A stretch of 45,975 nt of DNA from Nostoc parmelioides FACHB-3921 (GTDB taxonomy: Bacteria > Cyanobacteriota > Cyanobacteriia > Cyanobacteriales > Nostocaceae), in NCBI RefSeq assembly GCF_014696625.1, contig NZ_JACJQL010000048.1:1-45975 (forward strand). The letters run 5' to 3'. Made by a program: the position numbers and the translations under genes. Below the pieces are notes generated by a model. It worked only from the letters and a program-made list of their open reading frames with translations, did not search any database and had not been told where the DNA came from. This document shows, piece after piece, positions 6,591 through 13,145 of the stretch; position 1 is the first letter of the stretch, and each line of letters begins with the position of its first letter.

Positions 6591-6599
6591 CTGGCACAT

Positions 6600-6674
<75 letters not shown>

Positions 6675-6679
6675 TTAAT

Positions 6680-6755
6680 TGCAGGATGGACGATTGGCAA
6701 GTCGCCTTGACTCTGAATCAAGGAGAGGTTGGTTCGACCCCAACTCCTGCATCCA
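6680..6755 (+). tRNA. trnQ-CTG: tRNA-Gln(CTG)
   Basis: Acceptor TGCAGGA/TCCTGCA, anticodon stem CTTGA/TCAAG with loop CTCTGAA (CTG at 6713-6715), T arm GTTGG/CCAAC, encoded CCA. T discriminator is unusual for Gln. Confidence 0.85.
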
Positions 6756-6763
6756 AATATCAA

Positions 6764-6837
6764 TGGGAAGTAGGCAAACAGGCAAAGCCGTCGCACTTTG
6801 AACGCGAAGTTTGAAGGTTCGATTCCTTCCTTCCCAG
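6764..6837 (+). tRNA. trnQ-TTG: tRNA-Gln(TTG)
   Basis: Acceptor TGGGAAG/CTTCCCA, anticodon stem TCGCA/CGCGA (inner A-C) with loop CTTTGAA (TTG at 6798-6800), T arm GAAGG/CCTTC, G discriminator. Confidence 0.85.
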
Positions 6838-6842
6838 CTTAT

Positions 6843-6920
6843 ACTCCTGTGGCCCAATTGGAAGAGGCGGCTGTCTCAAAAACAGTCTGTGTGTGGGTTC
6901 AAATCCCACCGGGAGTACCA
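6843..6920 (+). tRNA. tRNA-Leu(CAA) with short variable loop
   Basis: Acceptor ACTCCTG/CGGGAGT, loop CTCAAAA (CAA at 6877-6879), T arm GTGGG/CCCAC, A discriminator, encoded CCA. The variable region is only six bases, not the long arm expected of tRNA-Leu. Confidence 0.85.
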
Positions 6921-6924
6921 ATAT

Positions 6925-7001
6925 CGGGATGTAATTCAGTGGTCTAGAAGCCTTGTTTTGGGGACAAGGAGCCGTAGGTTCAAATCCTACCATCCCGACC
7001 A
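6925..7001 (+). tRNA. trnP-TGG: tRNA-Pro(TGG)
   Basis: Perfect acceptor CGGGATG/CATCCCG, anticodon stem CTTGT/ACAAG with loop TTTGGGG (TGG at 6959-6961), T arm GTAGG/CCTAC, encoded CCA. Confidence 0.93.
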
Positions 7002-7004
7002 TTT

Positions 7005-7078
7005 GCCCTTGTGACGAAACTGGCAAACGTGCTGGTCTTAGAAACCAGATTTTGTGGGTTCGACTCCCACCAAGGGTA
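7005..7078 (+). tRNA. tRNA-Leu(TAG) with short variable loop
   Basis: Acceptor GCCCTTG/CAAGGGT (outer G-U), anticodon stem CTGGT/ACCAG with loop CTTAGAA (TAG at 7039-7041), 5-base variable loop, A discriminator. It reads CUA codons for Leu. Confidence 0.85.
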
Positions 7079-7083
7079 CTGAT

Positions 7084-7161
7084 ACTCCCGTGGCGAAATT
7101 GGTAAACGCTTCCGTTTGAGGGACGGAATTGTTACAGGTTCAATTCCTGTCGGGAGTACCA
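7084..7161 (+). tRNA. tRNA-Leu(GAG) with short variable loop
   Basis: Acceptor ACTCCCG/CGGGAGT, anticodon stem TCCGT/ACGGA with loop TTGAGGG (GAG at 7118-7120), D arm of Leu appearance, 6-base variable loop, A discriminator, encoded CCA. Confidence 0.85.
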
Positions 7162-7165
7162 AACT

Positions 7166-7197
7166 GGGTCGTTGGCAGAGCGGATAAATAACGCCCT
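7166..7197 (+). pseudogene. Orphan tRNA 5' half
   Basis: Between tRNA-Leu(GAG) and tRNA-Lys lies a stretch that looks like an acceptor strand plus D arm (GGGTCGTTGGCAGAGCGG, then TAACGCC) with no anticodon or T arm. It is probably what is left of an array member lost by deletion. Confidence 0.45.
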
Positions 7198-7204
7198 TGT
7201 GTAT

Positions 7205-7280
7205 GGGGTATTGGCATAGCGGCAAGTGCATCGGACTTTTAATCCGACTTAGACAGGTTCGACTCCTGTATACCCCACCA
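7205..7280 (+). tRNA. trnK-TTT: tRNA-Lys(TTT)
   Basis: Acceptor GGGGTAT/ATACCCC, anticodon stem TCGGA/TCCGA with loop CTTTTAA (TTT at 7238-7240), T arm ACAGG/CCTGT, encoded CCA. Confidence 0.93.
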
Positions 7281-7286
7281 AATTTT

Positions 7287-7360
7287 ACCCCTGTGATGCA
7301 ATTGGCAGACATGACCTGCTTAAAACGGGTTTTCTACAGGTTCAAATCCTGTCAGGGGTA
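7287..7360 (+). tRNA. tRNA-Leu(TAA) with short variable loop
   Basis: Acceptor ACCCCTG/CAGGGGT, anticodon stem ACCTG/CGGGT with loop CTTAAAA (TAA at 7321-7323), T arm ACAGG/CCTGT, A discriminator, variable region about five bases. No CCA encoded. Confidence 0.85.
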
Positions 7361-7362
7361 CT

Positions 7363-7440
7363 CGCGGAGATAGAGCTATGGTGCGCTCTGGGGTCTCATA
7401 AGCCTTCACGTACCGGGTTCAAATCCCGGCTCCGCTACCA
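7363..7440 (+). tRNA. tRNA-Met(CAT), initiator-like
   Basis: CGCGGAG pairs with CTCCGCT except at position 1-72 (C-T). An unpaired 1-72 is the hallmark of bacterial initiator tRNA. The D arm has AGAGC/GCTCT, the anticodon stem GGGGT/GCCTT is G-rich on the 5' side, and loop CTCATAA gives CAT (7397-7399). Encoded CCA. Confidence 0.8.
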
Positions 7441-7443
7441 AAT

Positions 7444-7515
7444 GCTGGTGTGACTCAACGGCAGAGCAATCGCCTTGTAAGCGAGCGGTTGCGGGTTCAA
7501 CTCCTGTCACCAGCT
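7444..7515 (+). tRNA. trnT-TGT: tRNA-Thr(TGT)
   Basis: Acceptor GCTGGTG/CACCAGC, anticodon loop CTTGTAA (TGT at 7476-7478), T arm GCGGG/CCTGT, T discriminator. No CCA encoded. Confidence 0.9.
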
Positions 7516-7523
7516 TGAATAAT

Positions 7524-7551
7524 GCGATGCCTACGGCGGGCGAAGCCATCG
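7524..7551 (+). repeat. Interspersed palindromic repeat overlapping a tRNA 5' end
   Basis: The stretch starts GCGATGCCTACGGCGGGC and ends in GCCATCG. It resembles an interspersed palindrome I know from Nostoc-type genomes. Its right arm GCCATCG is also the 5' acceptor strand of the following tRNA-Gly. Confidence 0.6.
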
Positions 7552-7615
7552 TGGTGTAACGGCAGCATCAGAGTCTTCCAAACTCACGGTACGAGTTCGA
7601 GTCTCGTCGATCGCT
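7545..7615 (+). tRNA. trnG-TCC: tRNA-Gly(TCC)
   Basis: Acceptor GCCATCG/CGATCGC with one C-C mismatch (position 3-70), anticodon stem GAGT/ACTC with loop CTTCCAA (TCC at 7577-7579), T arm ACGAG/CTCGT. The 5' strand coincides with the arm of a dispersed repeat, which may explain the mismatch. Confidence 0.82.
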
Positions 7616-7620
7616 CTTTT

Positions 7621-7696
7621 AGCCCTGTAACTCAATTGGTAGAGTGCCTCTCTTACAAAGAGGATGTAGCGGGTTCAAATCCTGTCAGGGCTACCA
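7621..7696 (+). tRNA. trnV-TAC: tRNA-Val(TAC)
   Basis: Acceptor AGCCCTG/CAGGGCT, anticodon stem CCTCT/AGAGG with loop CTTACAA (TAC at 7654-7656), T arm GCGGG/CCTGT, encoded CCA. Confidence 0.93.
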
Positions 7697-7702
7697 ATTT
7701 AT

Positions 7703-7774
7703 GGGAGTGTCGCCTAATGGATGGGCATCGATCTTCTAAATCGATTTGTAGGGGTTCAAGTCCCTTCACTCCTG
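7703..7774 (+). tRNA. trnR-TCT: tRNA-Arg(TCT)
   Basis: Acceptor GGGAGTG/CACTCCT (outer G-U), anticodon stem TCGAT/ATCGA with loop CTTCTAA (TCT at 7735-7737), T arm AGGGG/CCCTT, G discriminator. Confidence 0.9.
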
Positions 7775-7780
7775 CTGTCT

Positions 7781-7854
7781 GGGGTCATAGCTCAACTGGC
7801 TAGAGCGTCCGCCTTGCAAGCGGGAGGTTAGGGGTTCAAATCCCCTTGATTCCA
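7781..7854 (+). tRNA. trnA-TGC: tRNA-Ala(TGC)
   Basis: Acceptor GGGGTCA/TGATTCC with two G-U pairs, anticodon stem CCGC/GCGG with loop CTTGCAA (TGC at 7815-7817), T arm AGGGG/CCCCT, A discriminator. Confidence 0.9.
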
Positions 7855-7859
7855 CTTTT

Positions 7860-7934
7860 GGTGTCTGAAGCCAAAGCGGTCGCGGCGCTGGTTTGTGGAA
7901 CCAGTCATAACGGGTTCAAGTCCCGTCTGACACC
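7860..7934 (+). tRNA. trnH-GTG: tRNA-His(GTG)
   Basis: An extra G at 7860 faces C73 at 7934, the histidine identity pair G-1:C73. Acceptor GTGTCTG/CTGACAC has one T-T mismatch. Anticodon stem CTGGT/ACCAG with loop TTGTGGA (GTG at 7895-7897), T arm ACGGG/CCCGT. Confidence 0.9.
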
Positions 7935-7940
7935 CCTTAA

Positions 7941-8023
7941 GGAAGATGCCGCTAAATGGTCGGCAACCGGTCTTGAAAACCGGGGTGGGGTAACACCCAG
8001 GGGTTCGATTCCTCCATCTTCCG
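7941..8023 (+). tRNA. trnS-TGA: tRNA-Ser(TGA)
   Basis: Class II (83 nt). Perfect acceptor GGAAGAT/ATCTTCC, loop CTTGAAA (TGA at 7974-7976), variable arm GGTG.../CACC, G discriminator. Confidence 0.9.
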
Positions 8024-8027
8024 CCTT

Positions 8028-8099
8028 CCACCTGAAGCCGAAAAGTGAGGCGCTGTGCTGATAACACAGTCATAGGAGGGGCAGTACCTCCCTGGTGGA
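8028..8099 (+). tRNA. tRNA-Ile(GAT)-like, non-canonical T loop
   Basis: Acceptor CCACCTG/CTGGTGG (one T-T mismatch), anticodon stem CTGTG/CACAG with loop CTGATAA (GAT at 8060-8062), T stem GGAGG/CCTCC. The T loop is GGCAGTA instead of TTCRANT, so normal folding and processing are doubtful. Its strong T-arm hairpin followed by a T-rich stretch may end the transcript. Bases 8100-8165 hold only a HIP1-like site. Confidence 0.65.
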
Positions 8100-8165
8100 T
8101 TTGTTTAGTAGACAATCGCCTTCTGCAAACCGAAATATTAGAATAGGCGATCGCCAACTCATCTT

Positions 8166-8783
8166 TCAAAGTTTGTCACGGCTTTTCTGCCTTGACATCA
8201 ATACTTCTATCAAAGCTGCACGATCAGAGTTAAACGACTCTAACAGTTGTACTAAAGCTTCTTCTACAATTACTTCCTTATAAGGAGCATGAGCTTTTCC
8301 TAGCTCTAACTGGAGTGTAAGGTGCAGTTTGTCTAGCTGATGCAGTACATCTTCACTGATTTGAAACGTAGATTTACGCAATGAAACTTTTTCTATATTA
8401 ACTTGCTGACTGGTTGACTTGTCAGATTGTTGACTGGTTGGTGATATGTCTTGTTGACTTGCTGACTTGTCAGCTTCCTGGGTAGTTAAGGCTACATCTT
8501 GCTGACTGGTTGACTTGTCAGATTGTTGATTGGTTGGTGATATGTCTTGCTGACTTGCTGACTTGTTAGCTTCCTTACTGTTTAACTTGTCAGATTGTTG
8601 ACTAGTTGGTAACTTCTCTTGTTGACTTGTTGACTTGTCAGCTTCCCTGCTGGTTGACACTTTATCTTGCTGACTTGCTGACTTGCTAATTTGCTCAAAC
8701 CCAGCTAACACTTTATCGGTCGAGGACAACGGATCATTATCGTCATTTAATCTGGCGCGTCGTTTTGTCATCTGTCTTTTCAC
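8166..8783 (-). CDS. Probable ParA partner: repeat-rich protein with C-terminal helical domain
   Basis: The 205-residue protein has a basic N-terminus (KRQMTKRRARLNDD), a central region (about 35-130) of imperfect repeats such as DKSTSQQ and SASQQDIS, and a C-terminal domain (about 130-205) beginning SLRKSTFQISEDVLHQLDKL, which looks like a DNA-binding or dimerisation fold of ribbon-helix-helix type. It starts 5 bp downstream of parA on the same strand, so the two form an operon. The repeat region is encoded by recurring GACTTGTCAG tracts on the + strand that also occur upstream of parA. I infer a centromere-binding adaptor analogous to ParB. No ParB-type nuclease or HTH motif is visible. Confidence 0.7.
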   Translation of the reverse strand: MKRQMTKRRARLNDDNDPLSSTDKVLAGFEQISKSASQQDKVSTSREADKSTSQQEKLPTSQQSDKLNSKEANKSASQQDISPTNQQSDKSTSQQDVALTTQEADKSASQQDISPTSQQSDKSTSQQVNIEKVSLRKSTFQISEDVLHQLDKLHLTLQLELGKAHAPYKEVIVEEALVQLLESFNSDRAALIEVLMSRQKSRDKL

Positions 8784-8788
8784 CTTAA

Positions 8789-9532
8789 TTAGATTGCAGC
8801 AATTAAATTAGCGATAATCTGGTAAGGCTGCACCAGCTTGGGGTCTTTAGCATAGATGTGAATTGGCTCACCAGCTAAATTTGACTCAGAAAACTTGATT
8901 GACTTTGGAACAGGTTCAAATATCCGAATGTTTTGTAGTCTCTTATTTAAGGAGGCTAAGACATCTTGAGTCATGACGGTATTTTCAGCCATTGTTGGCA
9001 AGATTCCCAGTATTTGTAATTGGGGATTAAGACGTTTCTGAACACTTGCAACTGTTTCCAACAGTGCAGCCAACCCTTTTAAAGCGAAAAATTGACACTG
9101 TACTGGGATAAGAACTGCATCCGCAGCAGCTAAGGCATTAACCGTTAATAGTCCCAAAGAAGGTGGACAGTCAATTAAGATGTGATGGAATTGCTTGAGT
9201 ACGGGAGTCAGTCGCTCTTTAAGGATGGAGAAGTTACCTACCTTCATAAGCATTTCTGTTTCTCCCTTAGCTAAGTTGATGTCAGCAGGCAATAAGCTAA
9301 GTCCAAATTTAGTAGAAACTACTCCATCGATGACTTCTGCTTTCTCTGTAATAACGTCGTAGCAGCTAATTTGGTCATCAGCCACTTCCACCCCCAGCCC
9401 TGTAGTCAGATTACCTTGAGGGTCAAGGTCAACAGCCAGGACAGTATCTTTAAGAGCCAGCAGTCCTCCTAGAGAGATAGTAGAAGTAGTTTTTGCTACC
9501 CCTCCTTTCTGATTTGCCAATGCGATAATCAT
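8789..9532 (-). CDS. parA: ParA-family partition ATPase
   Basis: The 247-residue product begins directly with a deviant Walker A (NQKGGVAKTT, residues 7-16), then VDLDPQGNLTTGLG, and the Walker B-type ILIDCPPSLGLLTVNAL at about 115-130. It has no N-terminal HTH, as in short (type Ib-like) or chromosomal-type ParA proteins. ParA dimers bind the nucleoid and move plasmid-partner complexes. It is followed after 5 bp by the repeat-rich gene 8166-8783. The upstream region 9569-9655 carries repeats, probably the operator and/or centromere. Confidence 0.92.
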   Translation of the reverse strand: MIIALANQKGGVAKTTSTISLGGLLALKDTVLAVDLDPQGNLTTGLGVEVADDQISCYDVITEKAEVIDGVVSTKFGLSLLPADINLAKGETEMLMKVGNFSILKERLTPVLKQFHHILIDCPPSLGLLTVNALAAADAVLIPVQCQFFALKGLAALLETVASVQKRLNPQLQILGILPTMAENTVMTQDVLASLNKRLQNIRIFEPVPKSIKFSESNLAGEPIHIYAKDPKLVQPYQIIANLIAAI

Positions 9533-9568
9533 TGAATTTTAACCAAGCATTTTGCTTACGAGATTACT

Positions 9569-9655
9569 GGCAAGTCATGAATATGGCAAGTTAGGTTGAT
9601 AACCAGCCGACTTGTCAACTTGTTGGGTTGCCAACCAGCTAACTTGTTATAAAGT
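9569..9655 (-). promoter_or_regulatory. Repeat region upstream of parA (operator/centromere candidate)
   Basis: CAAGTCATG, GCAAGTTAGG, CCGACTTGTCAACTTGTTGG and CCAGCTAACTTGTTA follow each other within 87 bp. They share the core ACTTGT, or its complement, with the repeats inside the partner gene. CCAGC also occurs twice, 31 bp apart. Nothing else is seen in the 9533-9738 gap. Confidence 0.6.
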
Positions 9656-9738
9656 ATAAAGTTATATTCGTGAGTCGCTAGGAAATCTGGTGTAGCTGCT
9701 AATAGGTGTAATCTAAACCGTTATCCTTGTAAGTCTAT

Positions 9739-10299
9739 TTACTTAATAAATGTCTTGTAATCCTCAATTTTAGTAGCCAAGCGGGATGCTAGAAATGAGC
9801 TTGCGTCCTTCAAAGCTTTATAAATTTCAATACTTTCTTCTCGATATCGAATAATTTTGTCTTGATTCCAATAATATGGAGGTGTTTGTAGGTTGCTGAT
9901 TCTATCTGCCAATTTCACCATCCATATTTCTTGTGGTTGCTCCTTTATCCTTTGCAAACTATCTGCCATTTGGAGATGTTTTTCTAGAGAATTATTTTTA
10001 GTTAGAGCCAGTACACCATTAGCTACTGATTCACCAAATTCTGTTTTTATTTGCTCAAAACTGATATCAGTATCTTCGATGGTGTCATGTAAAATACTAC
10101 ATTGAATTGCTAAGTCTCCGTCATACTGTTTTTCTGCATTTAAGGCAGCAATTACTTCCACGCTCACAAAACTCAAGTGCATGATATAAGGTATGTTTGT
10201 CCCTGGAAATTTCTGCCCCAGATGGGCGTGTGCTGCAAATCTATAGGCTTTGATGTAACTTTCTTGTGACCAGTTCTGTAAACTTTGATATATTTCCAT
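9739..10299 (-). CDS. Small HD-domain protein, MESH1/SpoT-hydrolase-like
   Basis: The 186-residue protein shows the HD phosphohydrolase pattern of (p)ppGpp hydrolases: AHLGQKF followed by IPYIMHLSFV, then SILHDTIEDTDISFEQI (the HD pair), GVLALTKN, and VKLADRISNLQTPP. There is no synthetase, TGS or ACT domain, so it matches stand-alone small alarmone hydrolases by length and motif order. The exact substrate is inferred. It is a single gene with about 120 bp of AT-rich upstream sequence and lies between the partition module and the accessory cluster. Confidence 0.82.
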   Translation of the reverse strand: MEIYQSLQNWSQESYIKAYRFAAHAHLGQKFPGTNIPYIMHLSFVSVEVIAALNAEKQYDGDLAIQCSILHDTIEDTDISFEQIKTEFGESVANGVLALTKNNSLEKHLQMADSLQRIKEQPQEIWMVKLADRISNLQTPPYYWNQDKIIRYREESIEIYKALKDASSFLASRLATKIEDYKTFIK

Positions 10300-10434
10300 T
10301 TAAGCTTAAAATAACAATAAATTTATAAACTATTAATTTGGAACAATATATATTGCTAATTAATAGTAAGATGACAATTTTTAATTCAGTATAGTAGATA
10401 ATGCGAAATTTAAAATTTATTGTTGAATAATTTT

Positions 10435-10854
10435 ATGGAAACAGAGCAAAATTATTTCATCATCTTCAATACTACAGAGGGAGCATATTTACCTCTCAAC
10501 CCTGATGACAACGGTTTATTAACTTATTCGACCCAAAAGCAAGCCCGTGATGCTTTTGAGTTGAACTACAAAGAACATCATGAACAGCAATCAGCAACTT
10601 GGTCTACCAGTGCTGCAATACATTGGTTAAACCTACAACCATTTGTGGTAGCTTTAAGTGCCAGTCTAACTCCAATGGAAGTGTTAACCACACTCTCAAA
10701 TTCCGATACTCCAGACCTAAAGGTGTATTCTCTGTCTAGTATTGCTGTGCGTTCTATTAGGGCAGCTAGGGTTGACTTAGAAACTTGCCGCCATTATGAG
10801 GTGTCACAAGTAGAGTTGATTAACCCTAAGTGGTGGCAAGAACAACCTGTTTAA
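10435..10854 (+). CDS. Hypothetical protein, 139 aa
   Basis: Not recognised. From ATG 10435 the protein starts METEQNYFIIFNTTEG, has a charged middle (QARDAFELNYKEHHEQQ) and ends in KWWQEQPV. A TTG at 10420 would add five residues. No signal peptide or membrane span. It is followed after 23 bp by another small gene on the same strand, so they may form a pair. Confidence 0.6.
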   Translation: METEQNYFIIFNTTEGAYLPLNPDDNGLLTYSTQKQARDAFELNYKEHHEQQSATWSTSAAIHWLNLQPFVVALSASLTPMEVLTTLSNSDTPDLKVYSLSSIAVRSIRAARVDLETCRHYEVSQVELINPKWWQEQPV

Positions 10855-10877
10855 TTCACCATAGTTATCAATATTTA

Positions 10878-11102
10878 ATGACACCTGAAAGTTTTATAGA
10901 GCTTGTTAACGTTGCAAGTCAAATAGCGACTAAAAGAAATAAAGCGATCGCCGTGTTCAACATTGATAACACTTACTATATGGTCGATGCTTGTAAATGG
11001 GAACAAGGTTGTCCGTATGGGCTATATGTTATGACAGTAGAACCAGGACAAAAACCTAGTAAGGTGCTTGACCTTGCTGAAATTTTTCATAATCTATCTT
11101 AA
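10878..11102 (+). CDS. Hypothetical protein, 74 aa
   Basis: From ATG 10878 the product reads MTPESFIELVNVASQ, with a beta-rich middle (AIAVFNIDNTYYMVDA). No family is recognised. A longer frame from 10830 overlaps the previous gene and is less likely. Its 3' end overlaps by 47 bp the 3' end of the convergent gene 11056-11463, so one of the two annotations may be too long, or transcripts overlap. Confidence 0.55.
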   Translation: MTPESFIELVNVASQIATKRNKAIAVFNIDNTYYMVDACKWEQGCPYGLYVMTVEPGQKPSKVLDLAEIFHNLS

Positions 11103-11463
11103 GAGTCAATATCTCAAACACTACTGGAGACAAAACCTCTAACTCTATTGGTTCGCCAGTGTAGATGACATCTGGAAAGTCTTGAGGGTAAAAGATTCCA
11201 TGAGGAATATTTTCTCCTTGAAGCCACATTTTGGCTCGATAATCGATACGTTCACCTGATGCTAGGTCTATCCAAAAATGCGGCTCAATTTCTTGATTTT
11301 GCCGAGTCAAAACCCCAATCATGGGTTGATGCTCAATGCCATGATTAGTTAACACAGTGTAGCAGATGCGAGTCATACCATCGCATTCTGTTTGAGAAGA
11401 ATCATAGCAGTCAAGGAGTTGCTGAATTTTTTCTCTTAATATCACCTCATACTCCTTAATCAT
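11056..11463 (-). CDS. Uncharacterised protein with possible Cys-His-Asp triad
   Basis: From ATG 11463 (MIKEYEVILREK) the product is 135 residues; a TTG at 11526 would extend it to overlap the stop of the HNH gene upstream. It contains MTRICYTVLT, then EPHFWIDLASGERIDYRAKMW. The order Cys, His, Asp with these contexts resembles transglutaminase or papain-like folds, but I cannot confirm catalysis. It is the last gene of a tight minus-strand cluster (13380 to 11056). Confidence 0.6.
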   Translation of the reverse strand: MIKEYEVILREKIQQLLDCYDSSQTECDGMTRICYTVLTNHGIEHQPMIGVLTRQNQEIEPHFWIDLASGERIDYRAKMWLQGENIPHGIFYPQDFPDVIYTGEPIELEVLSPVVFEILTLKIDYEKFQQGQAPY

Positions 11464-11522
11464 TTTCTTTGGACAAGGAACTACTTCTGAAAACCAAAGT
11501 TTAAAATGTAATAGCCATATCG

Positions 11523-12686
11523 TCAAAAACGAGCTAAGTTACGAGATTCAGCAAAAACATCAATGAGATCAACAACAGCAGCTGATAGTACACCAGGAAA
11601 ACAAGCAGTATCACCGAAGATAGTAGCAAATCTGACAGCCACATCTTCTTGGAGTGCTAGAGACAGTGAACTAGATGTGCTGTAGTTTCTGTAAGCTAAC
11701 TCTAAAGAGGGTTGAGCTTGTTGCAATTTTGCCTGAGAAGGTAAGCGATCGCGCTTGGTGTGTGAATTGAAATTAGGGTCAGCAGGTACTAAGTTCCAAA
11801 GTTCATTGATGGGGTAGAGAGATACGGGTAAAAGGTGGTCTAAATCGTACCTGATGCCATAAGAAATGTGCTTTTTTGTCCAAGGGCAAACAAACTCTGT
11901 ACCTTCCATTAACAGTAAATCTACATTGTTACGTTCCCAAGTTAAAGGTCTGCGATTGTCAGGTCTATCTGTTAACAACTCATAAATGCAACCTCGATGC
12001 ACTTTTGAGTGATTTTTCTGTTGTAATTTCTCTGTGAACAAACACCATTCATGAATGCAAAGTGCTTCAATCCACAATGACATATCCCCAAAAGTTTGCC
12101 ACAGATCAGCTTTAATTATTAAGCATTTATCATCTGCTTTAGTACCAGGAACTGCTACAACTTGATAGCTTTGTTCTGCATACCTTAAGGGTTTATCAAA
12201 TACACTCCAGTGACCAAGCCCTGCATATTTAACTGGCTGCTCAATTGCTTTACTAATGGCTGTGAGAGCAACTTGATAGGCTTGACGTAACGGTTTTGAG
12301 TAGCCTTGATATTTTCGCGGTACTCTCAGCTCGTTGATGAGGTAAAAGCCATCGCTAGGGCTGAAGATTCCACTAACACCTGATTCCCATTCACAGCGTA
12401 ATTTCTCTAGTTGAGGGCGAAACAAGATATCATTTCGCAATTGACCATTAACTATTGCTCGTTGTCCTTGCAAAATAGGGTCACTTGGTTTGACAAAAGG
12501 CCAGTAATAAGCAATCCAAAACTGAGCCAGTACCCGTAAAGGCACAGCTACATCCGCGTTCGTTTTCCGCAAATCAGGGAAGCTGAGGACGACATCATTA
12601 ATGGCACGTAACAAGGCGATTTTGTAGCTTGTTACTTTAGTATCGTGTTTGAGAATTGTGCTAATAATGATGCTGCCTGATGACAT
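11523..12686 (-). CDS. HNH endonuclease-domain protein, 387 aa
   Basis: The long N-terminal part (1-265) is of unknown function and contains conserved-looking aromatic text (RVLAQFWIAYYWPF, GLGHWSVFDKPLRY). Residues about 265-320 form an HNH nuclease: FVCPWTKKH, RYDLDHLLPVSLYP (catalytic His after Asp), ELWNLVPADPNFNS (Asn), then HTKRDRLPS. Only one Cys is seen, so it is a zinc-poor HNH. It starts 3 bp downstream of the phage-type gene 12690-13145, so they are co-transcribed. A role in defence or mobile-element biology is inferred from the nuclease domain. Confidence 0.82.
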   Translation of the reverse strand: MSSGSIIISTILKHDTKVTSYKIALLRAINDVVLSFPDLRKTNADVAVPLRVLAQFWIAYYWPFVKPSDPILQGQRAIVNGQLRNDILFRPQLEKLRCEWESGVSGIFSPSDGFYLINELRVPRKYQGYSKPLRQAYQVALTAISKAIEQPVKYAGLGHWSVFDKPLRYAEQSYQVVAVPGTKADDKCLIIKADLWQTFGDMSLWIEALCIHEWCLFTEKLQQKNHSKVHRGCIYELLTDRPDNRRPLTWERNNVDLLLMEGTEFVCPWTKKHISYGIRYDLDHLLPVSLYPINELWNLVPADPNFNSHTKRDRLPSQAKLQQAQPSLELAYRNYSTSSSLSLALQEDVAVRFATIFGDTACFPGVLSAAVVDLIDVFAESRNLARF

Positions 12687-12689
12687 AAT

Positions 12690-13145
12690 CTATTCTGTTT
12701 TCAAGGTACTTAATTGCTGTGCCAAATATTCAACTTGATTTTTGACAAATTCTAAATTTTTATATGTAGCATCCCTATAATTAAAAATATTCACAATAAT
12801 TGGAGAAATATCTTCGCTATGGGTACAGTCAAACCCTATCCACCAATAATTATCAGTTATTGGTAATAGTTGATGACAAACTGCTTTGGGGTCATTACTT
12901 TGGTGAGATGCTTCAGAAAACGTAATTTTTCCATGAACTTGAATGCACCTTAATTCGTTGTTTGTGCCATCCTTACCATAATAAGGATGAGTTGGAGGAA
13001 TACCCACATAGCCACACAAAAAACCTGGGTCTTGCCTGACTATTAAACAAGGGAATCCCAGATAAACCCATTCAATTCGGTCTGGTTCTTGCTGCCATTC
13101 ACCGTCTGCCCATGCAGATTTATCAATCCAATTCAGAGTTTTCAT
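12690..13145 (-). CDS. Phage-type conserved protein of unknown function
   Basis: The 151-residue product follows a pattern I know from phage and prophage genes: WIDKSAWADGEWQQEPD, then GFPCLIVRQDPGFLCGYVG, HPYYG, VHGKITFSEA, NYWWIGFDCTHSED, and a C-terminal helix YKNLEFVKNQVEYLAQQL. The function of that family is unknown to me. It overlaps the upstream 85-aa gene by 23 bp and is followed by the HNH gene after 3 bp. Confidence 0.8.
   Translation of the reverse strand: MKTLNWIDKSAWADGEWQQEPDRIEWVYLGFPCLIVRQDPGFLCGYVGIPPTHPYYGKDGTNNELRCIQVHGKITFSEASHQSNDPKAVCHQLLPITDNYWWIGFDCTHSEDISPIIVNIFNYRDATYKNLEFVKNQVEYLAQQLSTLKTE

Noticed and set aside
8401..8720. Possible CRISPR array
   Set aside because: The repeats lie in a coding frame with irregular spacing and no unique spacers of constant length.
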